Shown: positions 52,889 through 59,728 of the stretch, piece after piece
How the letters are laid out: each line of letters opens with the position of its first letter
Numbering within the stretch: position 1 is the stretch's first letter
Assembly: GCA_035502775.1 (NCBI GenBank)
Contig: DATJUB010000063.1
Coordinates: 1 to 64,000 of the forward strand
DNA length: 64,000 bases
Reading direction: 5' to 3'
Origin: 67-14 sp035502775
GTDB lineage: Bacteria; Actinomycetota; Thermoleophilia; Solirubrobacterales; 70-9
Notes under the pieces: model-generated
Database searches by the model: none
The model's input: only the letters and a program-made list of their open reading frames with translations
Told to the model about the DNA's origin: nothing
Program-made: the position numbers and the translations under genes

Positions 52889-53334
52889 TGGTCCCCTCCG
52901 CTCTCCCCGGTAGAGGACGACGACGGGTTCTGGGTTAGCGACGCTCCGCGTCGGGGCTCGTTGGCCTGCTCGTGATCTCGATGCTGCGCGGCCGACAGAC
53001 GCCTCTTGGCCCGGTAGAGCGCATGCCCCTTGGTCCAGCCACGGGCAGCCCTCTGACACCCCGGCCACTCGACCTGCCAGAAACCACGATACGACGGGTT
53101 GCCGCTCCGAAGGCACTGACCGATGGTGCGAAGCGTGATCGGGATACCCCACCAATCGCCAGACCGATAGTAGGACCACAGCCGGTTCAGATCAGAGCCA
53201 AGCCCGACCCGATAACAGCTACCGCGGTCCACCGGGCACGAACCCATGTACGGCTTCCCGAAGATCCGCATCCATCGAGGCAACTGCTTCGGTCCACGAG
53301 ATCCCGGCGCGTCAGCGCCCCTAACCTCACTCAT
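52885..53334 (-). CDS. Hypothetical prophage protein, Cys/Trp-rich
   Basis: 149 residues from ATG 53334. SCPVDRGSCYRVG and GQCLRSGNPSYRGFWQVEWP, then GCQRAARGW, contain four Cys and many Trp. A charged Ser/Glu tail ends the protein. Function unknown. Confidence 0.5.
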   Translation of the reverse strand: MSEVRGADAPGSRGPKQLPRWMRIFGKPYMGSCPVDRGSCYRVGLGSDLNRLWSYYRSGDWWGIPITLRTIGQCLRSGNPSYRGFWQVEWPGCQRAARGWTKGHALYRAKRRLSAAQHRDHEQANEPRRGASLTQNPSSSSTGESGGDQ

Positions 53335-53755
53335 CGTTCCGGCCCTCCTCGCCTGCCCCGGACAAGAACGCATCAGCAGCATCACCGATCCGCTGTATCG
53401 TCGCCTCCAGCTGATCCGCATCGTGATCATCACCAAGCGCCGCGTCCACAACGTTCCGGGCCTCGGCCGGACTAAGAATCAGTCCCCGCCCTTCCTCCTC
53501 GTCTGAGACAGAAGGTGAGGACTCCAACGCGACAAGATCGTCGGCATCAAGCACCATCTGAGCCGACTGGCCTCCCTCTCCTGAAACGGAGAGAGCAGCG
53601 ATAGCGGCACGGGCATCGCTCAGATAGATCCGGCGAGTCTCCGGCCGGACCTGCTCCCACCAATGCGCGGGCAGAGGATCTGGTGTCGGCTCTCTGCGCT
53701 CGTTCAGAAACAGCGCCTTCGCCACCCGCTCCTCCCGTCCCTCTCGGTCAGGCAT
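53327..53755 (-). CDS. Hypothetical prophage protein
   Basis: 142 residues, acidic, with an N-terminal helix (WWEQVRPETRRIYLSDARAA) and a C-terminal helix (DADQLEATIQRIGDAADAFL). No family recognised. Confidence 0.5.
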   Translation of the reverse strand: MPDREGREERVAKALFLNERREPTPDPLPAHWWEQVRPETRRIYLSDARAAIAALSVSGEGGQSAQMVLDADDLVALESSPSVSDEEEGRGLILSPAEARNVVDAALGDDHDADQLEATIQRIGDAADAFLSGAGEEGRNDE

Positions 53756-53963
53756 CGGAGACCTCCGGCTTCAGAATCAGACGTTTGCTGCCCGGATGGC
53801 CAACAGGAGTTGACACACACCGAAGCGCCTTCGGCGGGTCACACGTGTCGGCGAGATACACGTCACCGGCCGACACGTAGCCGCGGCGATCCGGGATCCA
53901 GACCTTGCTGTCGAACTCCCACTGCTCAACGATCGTTGTCGTGCTCTCACCCGGCAGGCTCAT
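53748..53963 (-). CDS. Hypothetical small prophage protein
   Basis: 71 residues, beta-rich (VEQWEFDSKVWIPDRRGYVS), with two Cys. Overlaps both neighbours slightly. Unknown. Confidence 0.5.
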   Translation of the reverse strand: MSLPGESTTTIVEQWEFDSKVWIPDRRGYVSAGDVYLADTCDPPKALRCVSTPVGHPGSKRLILKPEVSDA

Positions 53964-54144
53964 GGTCGCCCCCCTCGGTCTCGGTAGCCTCTTCGGCCTT
54001 CAACGCCTCTGGCGGAGCCTGGTCGCAGTCGTGGCAGGGTTTGACCTTCAAGCCCTCGAACTCGACCGGGATCACGCCCAGGTCCTTGCAGGTCGAGCAG
54101 CGCGGCTCGTGCTCATCGCTCAACGGGATCACCTTCCTTTTCAT
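53947..54144 (-). CDS. Zinc-ribbon-like small protein
   Basis: 65 residues with CSTCKDLGVIPVEFEGLKVK followed by P-C-H-D-C: two C-x2-C pairs about 16 apart, a DnaJ-type zinc-ribbon pattern. May be a nucleic-acid or chaperone accessory. Confidence 0.6.
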   Translation of the reverse strand: MKRKVIPLSDEHEPRCSTCKDLGVIPVEFEGLKVKPCHDCDQAPPEALKAEEATETEGGDHEPAG

Positions 54145-54433
54145 GTAGGCCCTCGGCCTCGGCTGTCGTCACTGCCTTCTGGCGGCGGCCGGCGGCCGTG
54201 TCAGACGTGCGCTCGCAGGCCGGGCACTGCCAAGCGACCAGGCGATCGCTCTCGGCGTCGTGGATCGCGACGAGGTGGTTGAACGGCTCGCCGTCTTCAC
54301 CGGTGCCCTTCAACTCGGCGTCGCAGAACGGACACCGTTCGCTGACGCCGGTCAGCTCATCCAGGATGGCGACAGGGCCGATCGAGTGGACGGTGAGGTC
54401 GGTGATCTCCCGCGGGTGGTCTCGATCAGCCAC
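54113..54433 (-). CDS. Zinc-ribbon-like prophage protein
   Basis: 106 residues. CPFCDAEL and CPACERT pairs are separated by about 32 residues containing HLVAIHD, a possible treble-clef or ribbon. Overlaps the next gene by 32 nt. Confidence 0.6.
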   Translation of the reverse strand: MADRDHPREITDLTVHSIGPVAILDELTGVSERCPFCDAELKGTGEDGEPFNHLVAIHDAESDRLVAWQCPACERTSDTAAGRRQKAVTTAEAEGLHEKEGDPVER

Positions 54434-54635
54434 GACGGTGACCCTTCACCCCATGTGCTCGCTCGTAGCGGGCCCTTCGCTTGGCCTTCTCCGCCAGCCG
54501 CCCGAGGTCCGACATGGCCGAGGTACTGGAGCGCACGTTGCGCCCCAGCTTCCTCATGGCCACGTCGAGATTCCGGCAGACCGCGGCCATGCGCCGGGCC
54601 CCTGCGACCTTGAAGTTGACCTGTTCATTCGTCAC
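54426..54635 (-). CDS. Small basic helical protein
   Basis: 69 residues (GARRMAAVCRNLDVAMRKLG, DLGRLAEKAKRRARYERAHG), highly basic at the C-terminus. Possibly nucleic-acid binding. Coupled to the LemA-like gene by ATGA. Confidence 0.5.
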   Translation of the reverse strand: MTNEQVNFKVAGARRMAAVCRNLDVAMRKLGRNVRSSTSAMSDLGRLAEKAKRRARYERAHGVKGHRRG

Positions 54636-55024
54636 GGGCAGACCTTCGCCTGCATCTCGGCCAGGGCCGGGGCACGGTCCGGGTAGCCCGGCGGGCCAAC
54701 CTTCCCGGCCTCGAACACGTTCGCGGTCCGGCGGTTGTAGTCGATCGCCACCTTCCGGTACTGCGCCGCGTATGCGAACTCGGGGTCTTCGAGCAGGGTG
54801 TTGTCGGTCTCGGCCCCGGTGGCGGCGCAGGCGTTCGCGGCGGTCGCTTCGAGGGACTCGTAGCCCTCGATCACCGCGGCGTACTGCGTCTTGACGTTCT
54901 CGGGGCTGACGATGTCCTTGCCGGTGTTGAACCAGCTGAGACCGAACCCCAGGGCGCTGAGGCCGAGGAAGACGACCAGGAAGACCCCGATCGCCGCCGC
55001 CGTGTACTTGAACGCCCTACTCAT
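54632..55024 (-). CDS. LemA-like membrane-anchored protein
   Basis: 130 residues. An N-terminal membrane segment (AAAIGVFLVVFLGLSALGFG) is followed by helical sequence with YAAVIEGYESLEATAANACA and YRKVAIDYNRRTANVF, similar in layout to LemA (one membrane helix then a helical bundle). Two Cys in the bundle. It is adjacent to a lipoprotein gene, so both act at the envelope. Role in the phage is unknown. Confidence 0.6.
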   Translation of the reverse strand: MSRAFKYTAAAIGVFLVVFLGLSALGFGLSWFNTGKDIVSPENVKTQYAAVIEGYESLEATAANACAATGAETDNTLLEDPEFAYAAQYRKVAIDYNRRTANVFEAGKVGPPGYPDRAPALAEMQAKVCP

Positions 55025-55643
55025 TCGCGGCCGCCTCGAGGATCGCCTGAGCGGCAGCCTGGTCGCCGCTCTTCAGTGCGGCCTCAGCCTTCGTGGTCGC
55101 CGCGGTGAGGTTCCCGTCGACGCTGACCGCGACCGAGTCCTTCTGGAAGTCGAGCGGCTTGGTCGTACAGAACGTCGGCATGTTGAAGAAGTCGACGTAC
55201 TGGCCGCCGGGGGTGAAGCCGTACCGATACTGCGGCGGGTTCGGGTGATAGAGACCATCGACCGATCGCGCCGGGAGGGTGATGCGGGACTCACGCGGGC
55301 CACTTTCCTCTTCGGGGTTGAAGTAGGTGGTCGAACTGGATGTCAGCTTGCCGGTGATCGGGACGGTCAGGATCGGCGCGGAGCTGGCCTGCGGCATCAC
55401 CGAACACCAGATGATCGTGTCAGGGCTGTCGTAGAGCTTCTGCGCAGCGTTGTAGTTGTCGAACTCGACGTCGTTCTGAGGGATGTACGGCGTCCGGTCC
55501 TTGGCCTTGGTGCTGACCTCGCTCTTCGCCTTGCTCTGGGGTGACGACTCTTCGGAGCAGCCGCCGAACAGGACCGTCGTGAAGGCGGCCATCACGATCA
55601 CGACCGCGATCGGGAAGACGGGCCCTTTGATGAATCTCTTCAT
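55017..55643 (-). CDS. Prophage lipoprotein
   Basis: 208 residues with signal peptide and lipobox (VLFGGCS, Cys near 29), then a Lys/Ser-rich spacer and a beta-rich domain containing IIWCSVMPQASSAPILTVPI, GLYHPNPPQYRYGFTPGGQY and FFNMPTFCTTKPLDF. Two further Cys. The C-terminal 30 residues form an Ala-rich helix. It overlaps the LemA-like gene. A surface or superinfection role is possible but unproven. Confidence 0.6.
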   Translation of the reverse strand: MKRFIKGPVFPIAVVIVMAAFTTVLFGGCSEESSPQSKAKSEVSTKAKDRTPYIPQNDVEFDNYNAAQKLYDSPDTIIWCSVMPQASSAPILTVPITGKLTSSSTTYFNPEEESGPRESRITLPARSVDGLYHPNPPQYRYGFTPGGQYVDFFNMPTFCTTKPLDFQKDSVAVSVDGNLTAATTKAEAALKSGDQAAAQAILEAAANE

Positions 55644-55954
55644 GGGGTGGTGCCTTTCTCTTGGTGGGTGGGTGAATCAGGTTCGGTTTGCCGGTCTTTC
55701 AGTCGACGGTTCGCCTCCCGGATGGGCTGCGGAAGCCACGTCCCGGCCCGATCGGCGCCTTTCTCGTAGGCATCGATTTGGGCGATCAGGTGTTCGGTCG
55801 GGCTCTCGCCGTCGCCCACCGCCTCCGCCGCATGGGCGATGTCGCGAGGCAGCAGGTTCTGCGGGTTGTCGGTCTGCCAGCGCTCGATTTCGCAGACCAG
55901 TTCCGCGGCGCGGCGGCTGCTCAGGTCGTCATCGATCTGGTCCCTGATTTTCAT
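55640..55954 (-). CDS. Hypothetical prophage protein
   Basis: 104 residues from ATG 55954 (ATGA overlap with csrA stop). Helical: RRAAELVCEIERWQTDNPQN and HLIAQIDAYEKGADRAGTWL. Resembles short phage proteins of unknown role; may be a partner or effector of the csrA product by coupling only. Confidence 0.55.
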   Translation of the reverse strand: MKIRDQIDDDLSSRRAAELVCEIERWQTDNPQNLLPRDIAHAAEAVGDGESPTEHLIAQIDAYEKGADRAGTWLPQPIREANRRLKDRQTEPDSPTHQEKGTTP

Positions 55955-56229
55955 CGCGGGACCTCCTCCCGCATGATCTGGATCTCTCGCGGAGCCTCGA
56001 AGCCGAGACGGACCCTGCCAGGGGCAGTTCCACAGACCGTTATGTGGACGCTGGATCGCGGGGTGAAGACCTCCTCGGACTCCAGCTCCAGCACATCGGA
56101 TTCCCAACTCGATCCCACAGGCCGTGAGAAGCGGATCTTCACCTGGTGGTGATTGACGTGCAGAATGTCGAGGTTGATTCCGCCGTCAATGACGATCGAC
56201 TCACCTGGTTTTCTGGTCAGGACGAGCAT
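55951..56229 (-). CDS. csrA: CsrA-like RNA-binding regulator with internal duplication
   Basis: 92 residues against about 60 for normal CsrA. It starts MLVLTRKPGESIVIDGG, an exact CsrA beta-1 to beta-2 start, with Leu4 and Arg6 for RNA binding. Residues 18-54 complete one CsrA-like unit (INLDILHVNHHQVKIRF ... LELESEEV). A second unit lacking beta-1 follows at 61-92: VHITVCGTAPGRVRLGFEAP then REIQIMREEV. The Arg44 equivalent is Arg87 in the second unit, whereas the first has Ser51 there. CsrA binds GGA in mRNA hairpins to control translation. It lies 3 nt after the sigma factor gene. Confidence 0.85.
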   Translation of the reverse strand: MLVLTRKPGESIVIDGGINLDILHVNHHQVKIRFSRPVGSSWESDVLELESEEVFTPRSSVHITVCGTAPGRVRLGFEAPREIQIMREEVPR

Positions 56230-56232
56230 TGG

Positions 56233-56913
56233 TCATGCCGCCTGATCGATCGCGTCGTGTGCGTGTTCATGGTTCCCGGTTCCTCCTTGGGTTGGTTGTG
56301 TGGGGTCGAGCAAGTTGCGGACCTTCCGGCGAGCTCGCTGGACGGCGTTGTCGATCGTCTTCGCGGGCACGCCGAGTGTCTGGACAAGCTCGACGTAGGG
56401 GCGGCCGCTCATCACGGCGATCAGCGCCTCGGACTCCATCGCGGACATCCCGGTGCGGATCAGCTCGCGGATCGCTCGTGCGGTGTCGAGATCGATTACG
56501 GCACGCTCGGGATTGGTGCCGAGTGAGGTCCGGTCGGCGATCGTCGCGCCGATTGTCGCGTCGCCGTTCGGGTCGGGCTGAATGGTTGGCTCGGAGAGTG
56601 ATCGTGCCTGGAGGCCAATCAGGCGCTTCTCGCGACGTGATCTGGTGACTGCCGTTTGGATCTCGGCGCGGACACAGAGCGCCGCGAAGTGCGGGAATCC
56701 CGAGTCGCGATCGGGGTCGTAGGTTCGGATCGCCTTGACGAGCCCGATCATGCCCTCGGAGACAACGTCTTCCGGTTCGGCACCGGGCATGTAGTAGGGC
56801 GCAGCGATCGCTCTGACGAGACGCTCGAAATGGCGGGCAATCATGCTGGCTGCGCGATCGTCGCCTGCCTGCGCGGCGATCACGAGTTCGAGGGTGGTGG
56901 CCGGGTGGGTCAT
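56233..56913 (-). CDS. Prophage sigma-70-family factor (SigH-like)
   Basis: 226 residues. Region 2 matches SigH of Firmicutes closely: AEPEDVVSEGMIGLVKAIRT, then YDPDRDSGFPHFAALCVRAE and IQTAVTRSRREKR. Region 4 is AMESEALIAVMSGRPYVELV, then VPAKTIDNAVQRARRKVRNL. The linker is short and no region 1.1 or anti-sigma is evident. It would redirect host RNA polymerase to phage or host promoters. First member of a sigma-csrA pair, overlapping its upstream neighbour by 4 nt. Confidence 0.88.
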   Translation of the reverse strand: MTHPATTLELVIAAQAGDDRAASMIARHFERLVRAIAAPYYMPGAEPEDVVSEGMIGLVKAIRTYDPDRDSGFPHFAALCVRAEIQTAVTRSRREKRLIGLQARSLSEPTIQPDPNGDATIGATIADRTSLGTNPERAVIDLDTARAIRELIRTGMSAMESEALIAVMSGRPYVELVQTLGVPAKTIDNAVQRARRKVRNLLDPTQPTQGGTGNHEHAHDAIDQAA

Positions 56914-57140
56914 TCGGTGCTGTCGATCAGGTCGAGTTGTGCCGGTTCGGTGGGGTCCGGCGCCGGGTCGGGCTGCGTCGGTGCGGCGGTCGGGATCCGG
57001 TCGGCCGATCGGCGGGCGATCACGGCATGGTGGGCGCAGTAGTCACCGAAGCCGGGGACGTGTTCCTCGGCCCGGTCGGGACAGTCGGCGAAGTGGCAGT
57101 CAACGGGGGCGTCCCCTATGCCGATGAATCTCCTCCTCAC
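56910..57140 (-). CDS. Small zinc-binding-type protein
   Basis: 76 residues. CHFADC, HVPGFGDYCAHH supply C-x4-C and C-x2-H ligands, a plausible zinc finger. The C-terminus is Pro/Asp-rich. GTG start overlaps the 32-codon gene upstream (GTGA). Confidence 0.6.
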   Translation of the reverse strand: MRRRFIGIGDAPVDCHFADCPDRAEEHVPGFGDYCAHHAVIARRSADRIPTAAPTQPDPAPDPTEPAQLDLIDSTE

Positions 57141-57235
57141 GATCGAGATCCCCGCATCGGGTCGCGGGTGAGCCAGATTAGGAACAGGACGCCGGCGATG
57201 ACGACGATCGAGGCACCGATGTCGAGTGGGCTCAC
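57137..57235 (-). CDS. 32-residue single-pass membrane micropeptide
   Basis: MSPLDIGASIVVIAGVLFLI then WLTRDP and a basic end. One membrane helix. Its GTG start and TGA stop overlap both neighbours by GTGA, which argues that it is translated. Confidence 0.6.
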   Translation of the reverse strand: MSPLDIGASIVVIAGVLFLIWLTRDPMRGSRS

Positions 57236-57603
57236 GGCTTCACCAGCTCGAACTCGAAGACCCAGCACTCGTCGTCCAGGTCGAAGCCCTTGTGGAGGCG
57301 GAGGATCAGGTCGAAGAATAGGTCGCGGGCTTTCCAGACCCCGTTCTTGTTCCCGGCGAGCCCCTCAGCGATCGCGTCGTCTTCGGTGATGTCGCGGAAG
57401 GTTTCGCGGCGGATGTCGGTCATCCGGATCCGGGCGACTGCGGGCTTGCCGCGGCCGGGGCACACGGCGTACTCCTGGCCGACCTTGAAGAACGTGCCGG
57501 CGTTGGCGTAGTGCGATCGCGGGTTGTCGAAGTTGACCGGTCGGCGGGTCTGCGTCTTCTGGCCGGCTTCGATCTGCTCGACCATTTCGGGCTTGAAGTT
57601 CAC
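57232..57603 (-). CDS. ASCH-domain protein
   Basis: 123 residues. MNFKPEMVEQIEAGQKTQTR followed by RPVNF is the signature of phage ASCH-like proteins; GQEYAVCPGRGKPAVARIRM, DIRRETFRDITEDDAIAEGL and the final CWVFEFELV complete the beta-barrel. ASCH domains bind RNA or act as nucleoside/amide hydrolases (YqfB-type). Confidence 0.8.
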   Translation of the reverse strand: MNFKPEMVEQIEAGQKTQTRRPVNFDNPRSHYANAGTFFKVGQEYAVCPGRGKPAVARIRMTDIRRETFRDITEDDAIAEGLAGNKNGVWKARDLFFDLILRLHKGFDLDDECWVFEFELVKP

Positions 57604-58019
57604 TGAGCCCTCCAGTCACGAATGACCGCGATCGTCAGGTCTCGCTCGGCGGCGATCAGCCAGCTCGACCGAACGGCCGGGCTCCTCTCGAACAGTTGGT
57701 CCAGCCGGGCTCGCGCCCTCCCCAGGCCCATCGGCGTGTGGAAGTCATCCCAATGGCCGTACAGCTCCTTCATCGCTCGGTGCCTGGCCACCGCCTCGAT
57801 CGCTTCGGCGCTCGGGAAACCGTCGACCTTCAGCTCGATCCAGAGACCGTCTTCGCGGCGTACAACCGTACCCATCGGCGGGTAGCAGTTGCCCTGGTTA
57901 TCCGAGTGGTGCGCGACCTCGTCCCCAACGTCTAGGAGGTCATCGAAGGCGACGCTCACGCCGTCCGCATCGCGGGCTTGGCACGTGTAGGAGTCGTTCA
58001 GTTTGACCGGAAAGTTCAC
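57600..58019 (-). CDS. Hypothetical prophage protein
   Basis: 139 residues from GTG 58019 (GTGA overlap). The N-terminal half is an SH3-like barrel (FPVKLNDSYTCQARDADGVS, LLDVGDEVAHHSDNQGNCYP); the second half is helical (RARARLDQLFERSPAVRSSW). No family recognised. Confidence 0.55.
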   Translation of the reverse strand: MNFPVKLNDSYTCQARDADGVSVAFDDLLDVGDEVAHHSDNQGNCYPPMGTVVRREDGLWIELKVDGFPSAEAIEAVARHRAMKELYGHWDDFHTPMGLGRARARLDQLFERSPAVRSSWLIAAERDLTIAVIRDWRAQ

Positions 58020-58576
58020 TGGTCCGCCTTCCGGGCTGCCTGGACGGCCATGAAGTCCTCGGGGTCGCCGCCATGGTCGGGGTGGGTGGCGCGGAGCGCG
58101 GCGTTCACGCCGTGGTAGTCGGCGATCAGTCCGCGGCCTCGATCGATCTGCGACTGCTCGGTCTCGCCGGCGGCGGGCAGTGCCTTCCAACCGGTGTACT
58201 GCTCGCCGCGTTTGGTGATGCCGTATCGATCGACCATACGGAGGGCTTCGAGGCCCTTGGCGATGCCGCGCAGGTTGTCCTCCCACCGATCGAACTCGGC
58301 GGTCGCGTATTTCAGCGGGCCGTGTTTCGAGTCGAAGGCGACGATCACGCCGGGGTGATCTCCCCACCGGACGCCTGCCTTGGGCCAACCGTCGACCTTG
58401 ATCTGGTCTTCGCGGAGGTCGACCTGGATGACAACGTTCTTGGCGCCGAGGTGGCTCAGCTCGCGTTCGAGGAGCGTGAGGGTCGCGGTGTAGTGACCGC
58501 GCTTGAACATCGATCGGCGAGGGTGGCCGAGTGGCTCGGGCCAGCGATCGATCGGCCGGAAGGTTGCCTCGATCAT
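58016..58576 (-). CDS. J-domain (DnaJ-like) prophage protein
   Basis: 186 residues. The N-terminal about 130 residues (ATFRPIDRWPEPLGHPRRSM, LLERELSHLGAKNVVIQVDL) form an alpha/beta domain shared by actinophage DnaJ-like proteins. The C-terminus has a J-domain with the HPD tripeptide: NAALRATHPDHGGDPEDFMA. It could recruit host DnaK to remodel replication or head complexes. Confidence 0.8.
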   Translation of the reverse strand: MIEATFRPIDRWPEPLGHPRRSMFKRGHYTATLTLLERELSHLGAKNVVIQVDLREDQIKVDGWPKAGVRWGDHPGVIVAFDSKHGPLKYATAEFDRWEDNLRGIAKGLEALRMVDRYGITKRGEQYTGWKALPAAGETEQSQIDRGRGLIADYHGVNAALRATHPDHGGDPEDFMAVQAARKADQ

Positions 58577-58773
58577 GCGAGTGCCAATCTCATCTGAGCC
58601 CGCGAGTCGCGGTACTTGATCAGGCCGCGAATCGCCCGGCTGGCATCACGCGCCCAGGCAACCCGGGGTGTTTCCACCCCGAGTTGCTCGGACAGGCGAG
58701 CGAGATAGTCGAGCTGGGCCTGCGTTGCAGGCTTTGGATTCCAGCCGAGCTGTGCGCGCCGGAAGGCGTTCAC
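58573..58773 (-). CDS. Hypothetical small prophage protein
   Basis: 66 residues. NPKPATQAQLDYLARLSEQL and RDASRAIRGLI resemble DUF3072-type helical proteins common in actinophages. Coupled to both neighbours by 4-nt overlaps. Confidence 0.6.
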   Translation of the reverse strand: MNAFRRAQLGWNPKPATQAQLDYLARLSEQLGVETPRVAWARDASRAIRGLIKYRDSRAQMRLALA

Positions 58774-59648
58774 GCCTTGCCCTTCGGCTTACGCTTGCGC
58801 TTCGGAGCGAGTGCCTTGGCGATCGCCTTGCGGCTGACGGTCCACTCGTCCAGCCACTCCAGCGCCTTAGTGGCGCGGAACTCACCCTCATACTGATGCT
58901 CGGCACGATCGAGGTCGGCCGTGTGGCCCTCCGCGATCGGCATGAACCACACCTCGGCCGGGCGGGAAGAGTCGGGCTTGATGCCGCAGACGATGTCGGG
59001 TATCTCATCCTTGATCGGTTGCCCGGCGACGTTGGCGATCGTTCCGACCAAGCAAGCACAGTCGCCCCGGTAGGTCGATCCGTTCACCTTGCCTTCAACC
59101 AGAGCCTTCCTGACGCCAGCTACTTCACTGGGTGCTGAGTCGAGCACAGCGAAAAAATCTGCGCGGAAGACCCACAGCGGATGCTTGTGAGAGTCGTCGG
59201 GTAGCGACCCCAGGTTGGCGGACCCCAGGTTGGCGGACCGCAGGTCGGCGTACCGCAGGTCGGCGGACCGCAGGTTGGCGTACCGCAGGTCGGCGGACCG
59301 CAGGTTGGCGTACCGCAGGTCGGCGGACCGCAGGTTGGCGGACCGCAGGTCGGCGTACCGCAGGTTGGCGGACCCCAGGTTGGCGGACCGCAGGTCGGCG
59401 TACCGCAGGTCGGCGTACCGCAGGTCGGCGGACCGCAGGTCGGCGGACCGCAGGTCGGCGGACCCCAGGTTGGCGGACCCCAGGTTGGCGGACCGCAGGT
59501 CGGCGTACCGCAGGTCGGCGTACCGCAGGTTGGCGTACCCCAGGTCGGCCCGAGCCTTCACCGCCTCCTCCAACGCGGTCTTCACGTCATTGGCGGTCTC
59601 GGCTGTGTAGAGAACTTTGCCGTCTCTCCACGACTTGATCTGAATCAT
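58770..59648 (-). CDS. Prophage pentapeptide-repeat protein with C-terminal domain
   Basis: 292 residues from ATG 59648 (ATGA overlap). After an N-terminal strand-helix unit (MIQIKSWRDGKVLYTAETAN) come about 24 A(D/N)L(R/G)(Y/S) pentapeptides in an unbroken right-handed beta-helix, then a 145-residue C-terminal domain (HKHPLWVFRADFFAVLD, YRGDCACLVGTIANVAGQPI, AEVWFMPIAEGHTADLDRAE) found in other phage proteins. Some pentapeptide proteins mimic DNA and protect or inhibit gyrase; whether this one does is unknown. Confidence 0.8.
   Translation of the reverse strand: MIQIKSWRDGKVLYTAETANDVKTALEEAVKARADLGYANLRYADLRYADLRSANLGSANLGSADLRSADLRSADLRYADLRYADLRSANLGSANLRYADLRSANLRSADLRYANLRSADLRYANLRSADLRYADLRSANLGSANLGSLPDDSHKHPLWVFRADFFAVLDSAPSEVAGVRKALVEGKVNGSTYRGDCACLVGTIANVAGQPIKDEIPDIVCGIKPDSSRPAEVWFMPIAEGHTADLDRAEHQYEGEFRATKALEWLDEWTVSRKAIAKALAPKRKRKPKGKA
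59206..59550. repeat. 15-bp tandem coding repeat
   Basis: About 23 tandem copies of a 15-bp unit, KACCSCAGGTYGGCG, coding for the pentapeptides. Copies differ at only four or so fixed positions, so the array is nearly homogenised at DNA level and should change length easily by slippage or recombination. Confidence 0.9.
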
Positions 59649-59728
59649 TCGGCTGCTCCGTTCTCGGGCAGCTGAGCCACCCGATCTTTTTGGGTGGGTG
59701 AGACATCTGACGGTGAGTCCGTGATCAC
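59645..59728 (-). CDS. 27-residue micropeptide
   Basis: Reads MITDSPSDVSPTQKDRVAQL and a short acidic end. GTG start overlaps the upstream stop and its stop overlaps the pentapeptide gene start (GTGA and ATGA). It may serve mainly to keep ribosomes coupled. Confidence 0.4.
   Translation of the reverse strand: MITDSPSDVSPTQKDRVAQLPENGAAE

Noticed and set aside
59206..59550. CRISPR-like array
   Set aside because: The unit is 15 bp, tandem without spacers, and codes for pentapeptides.
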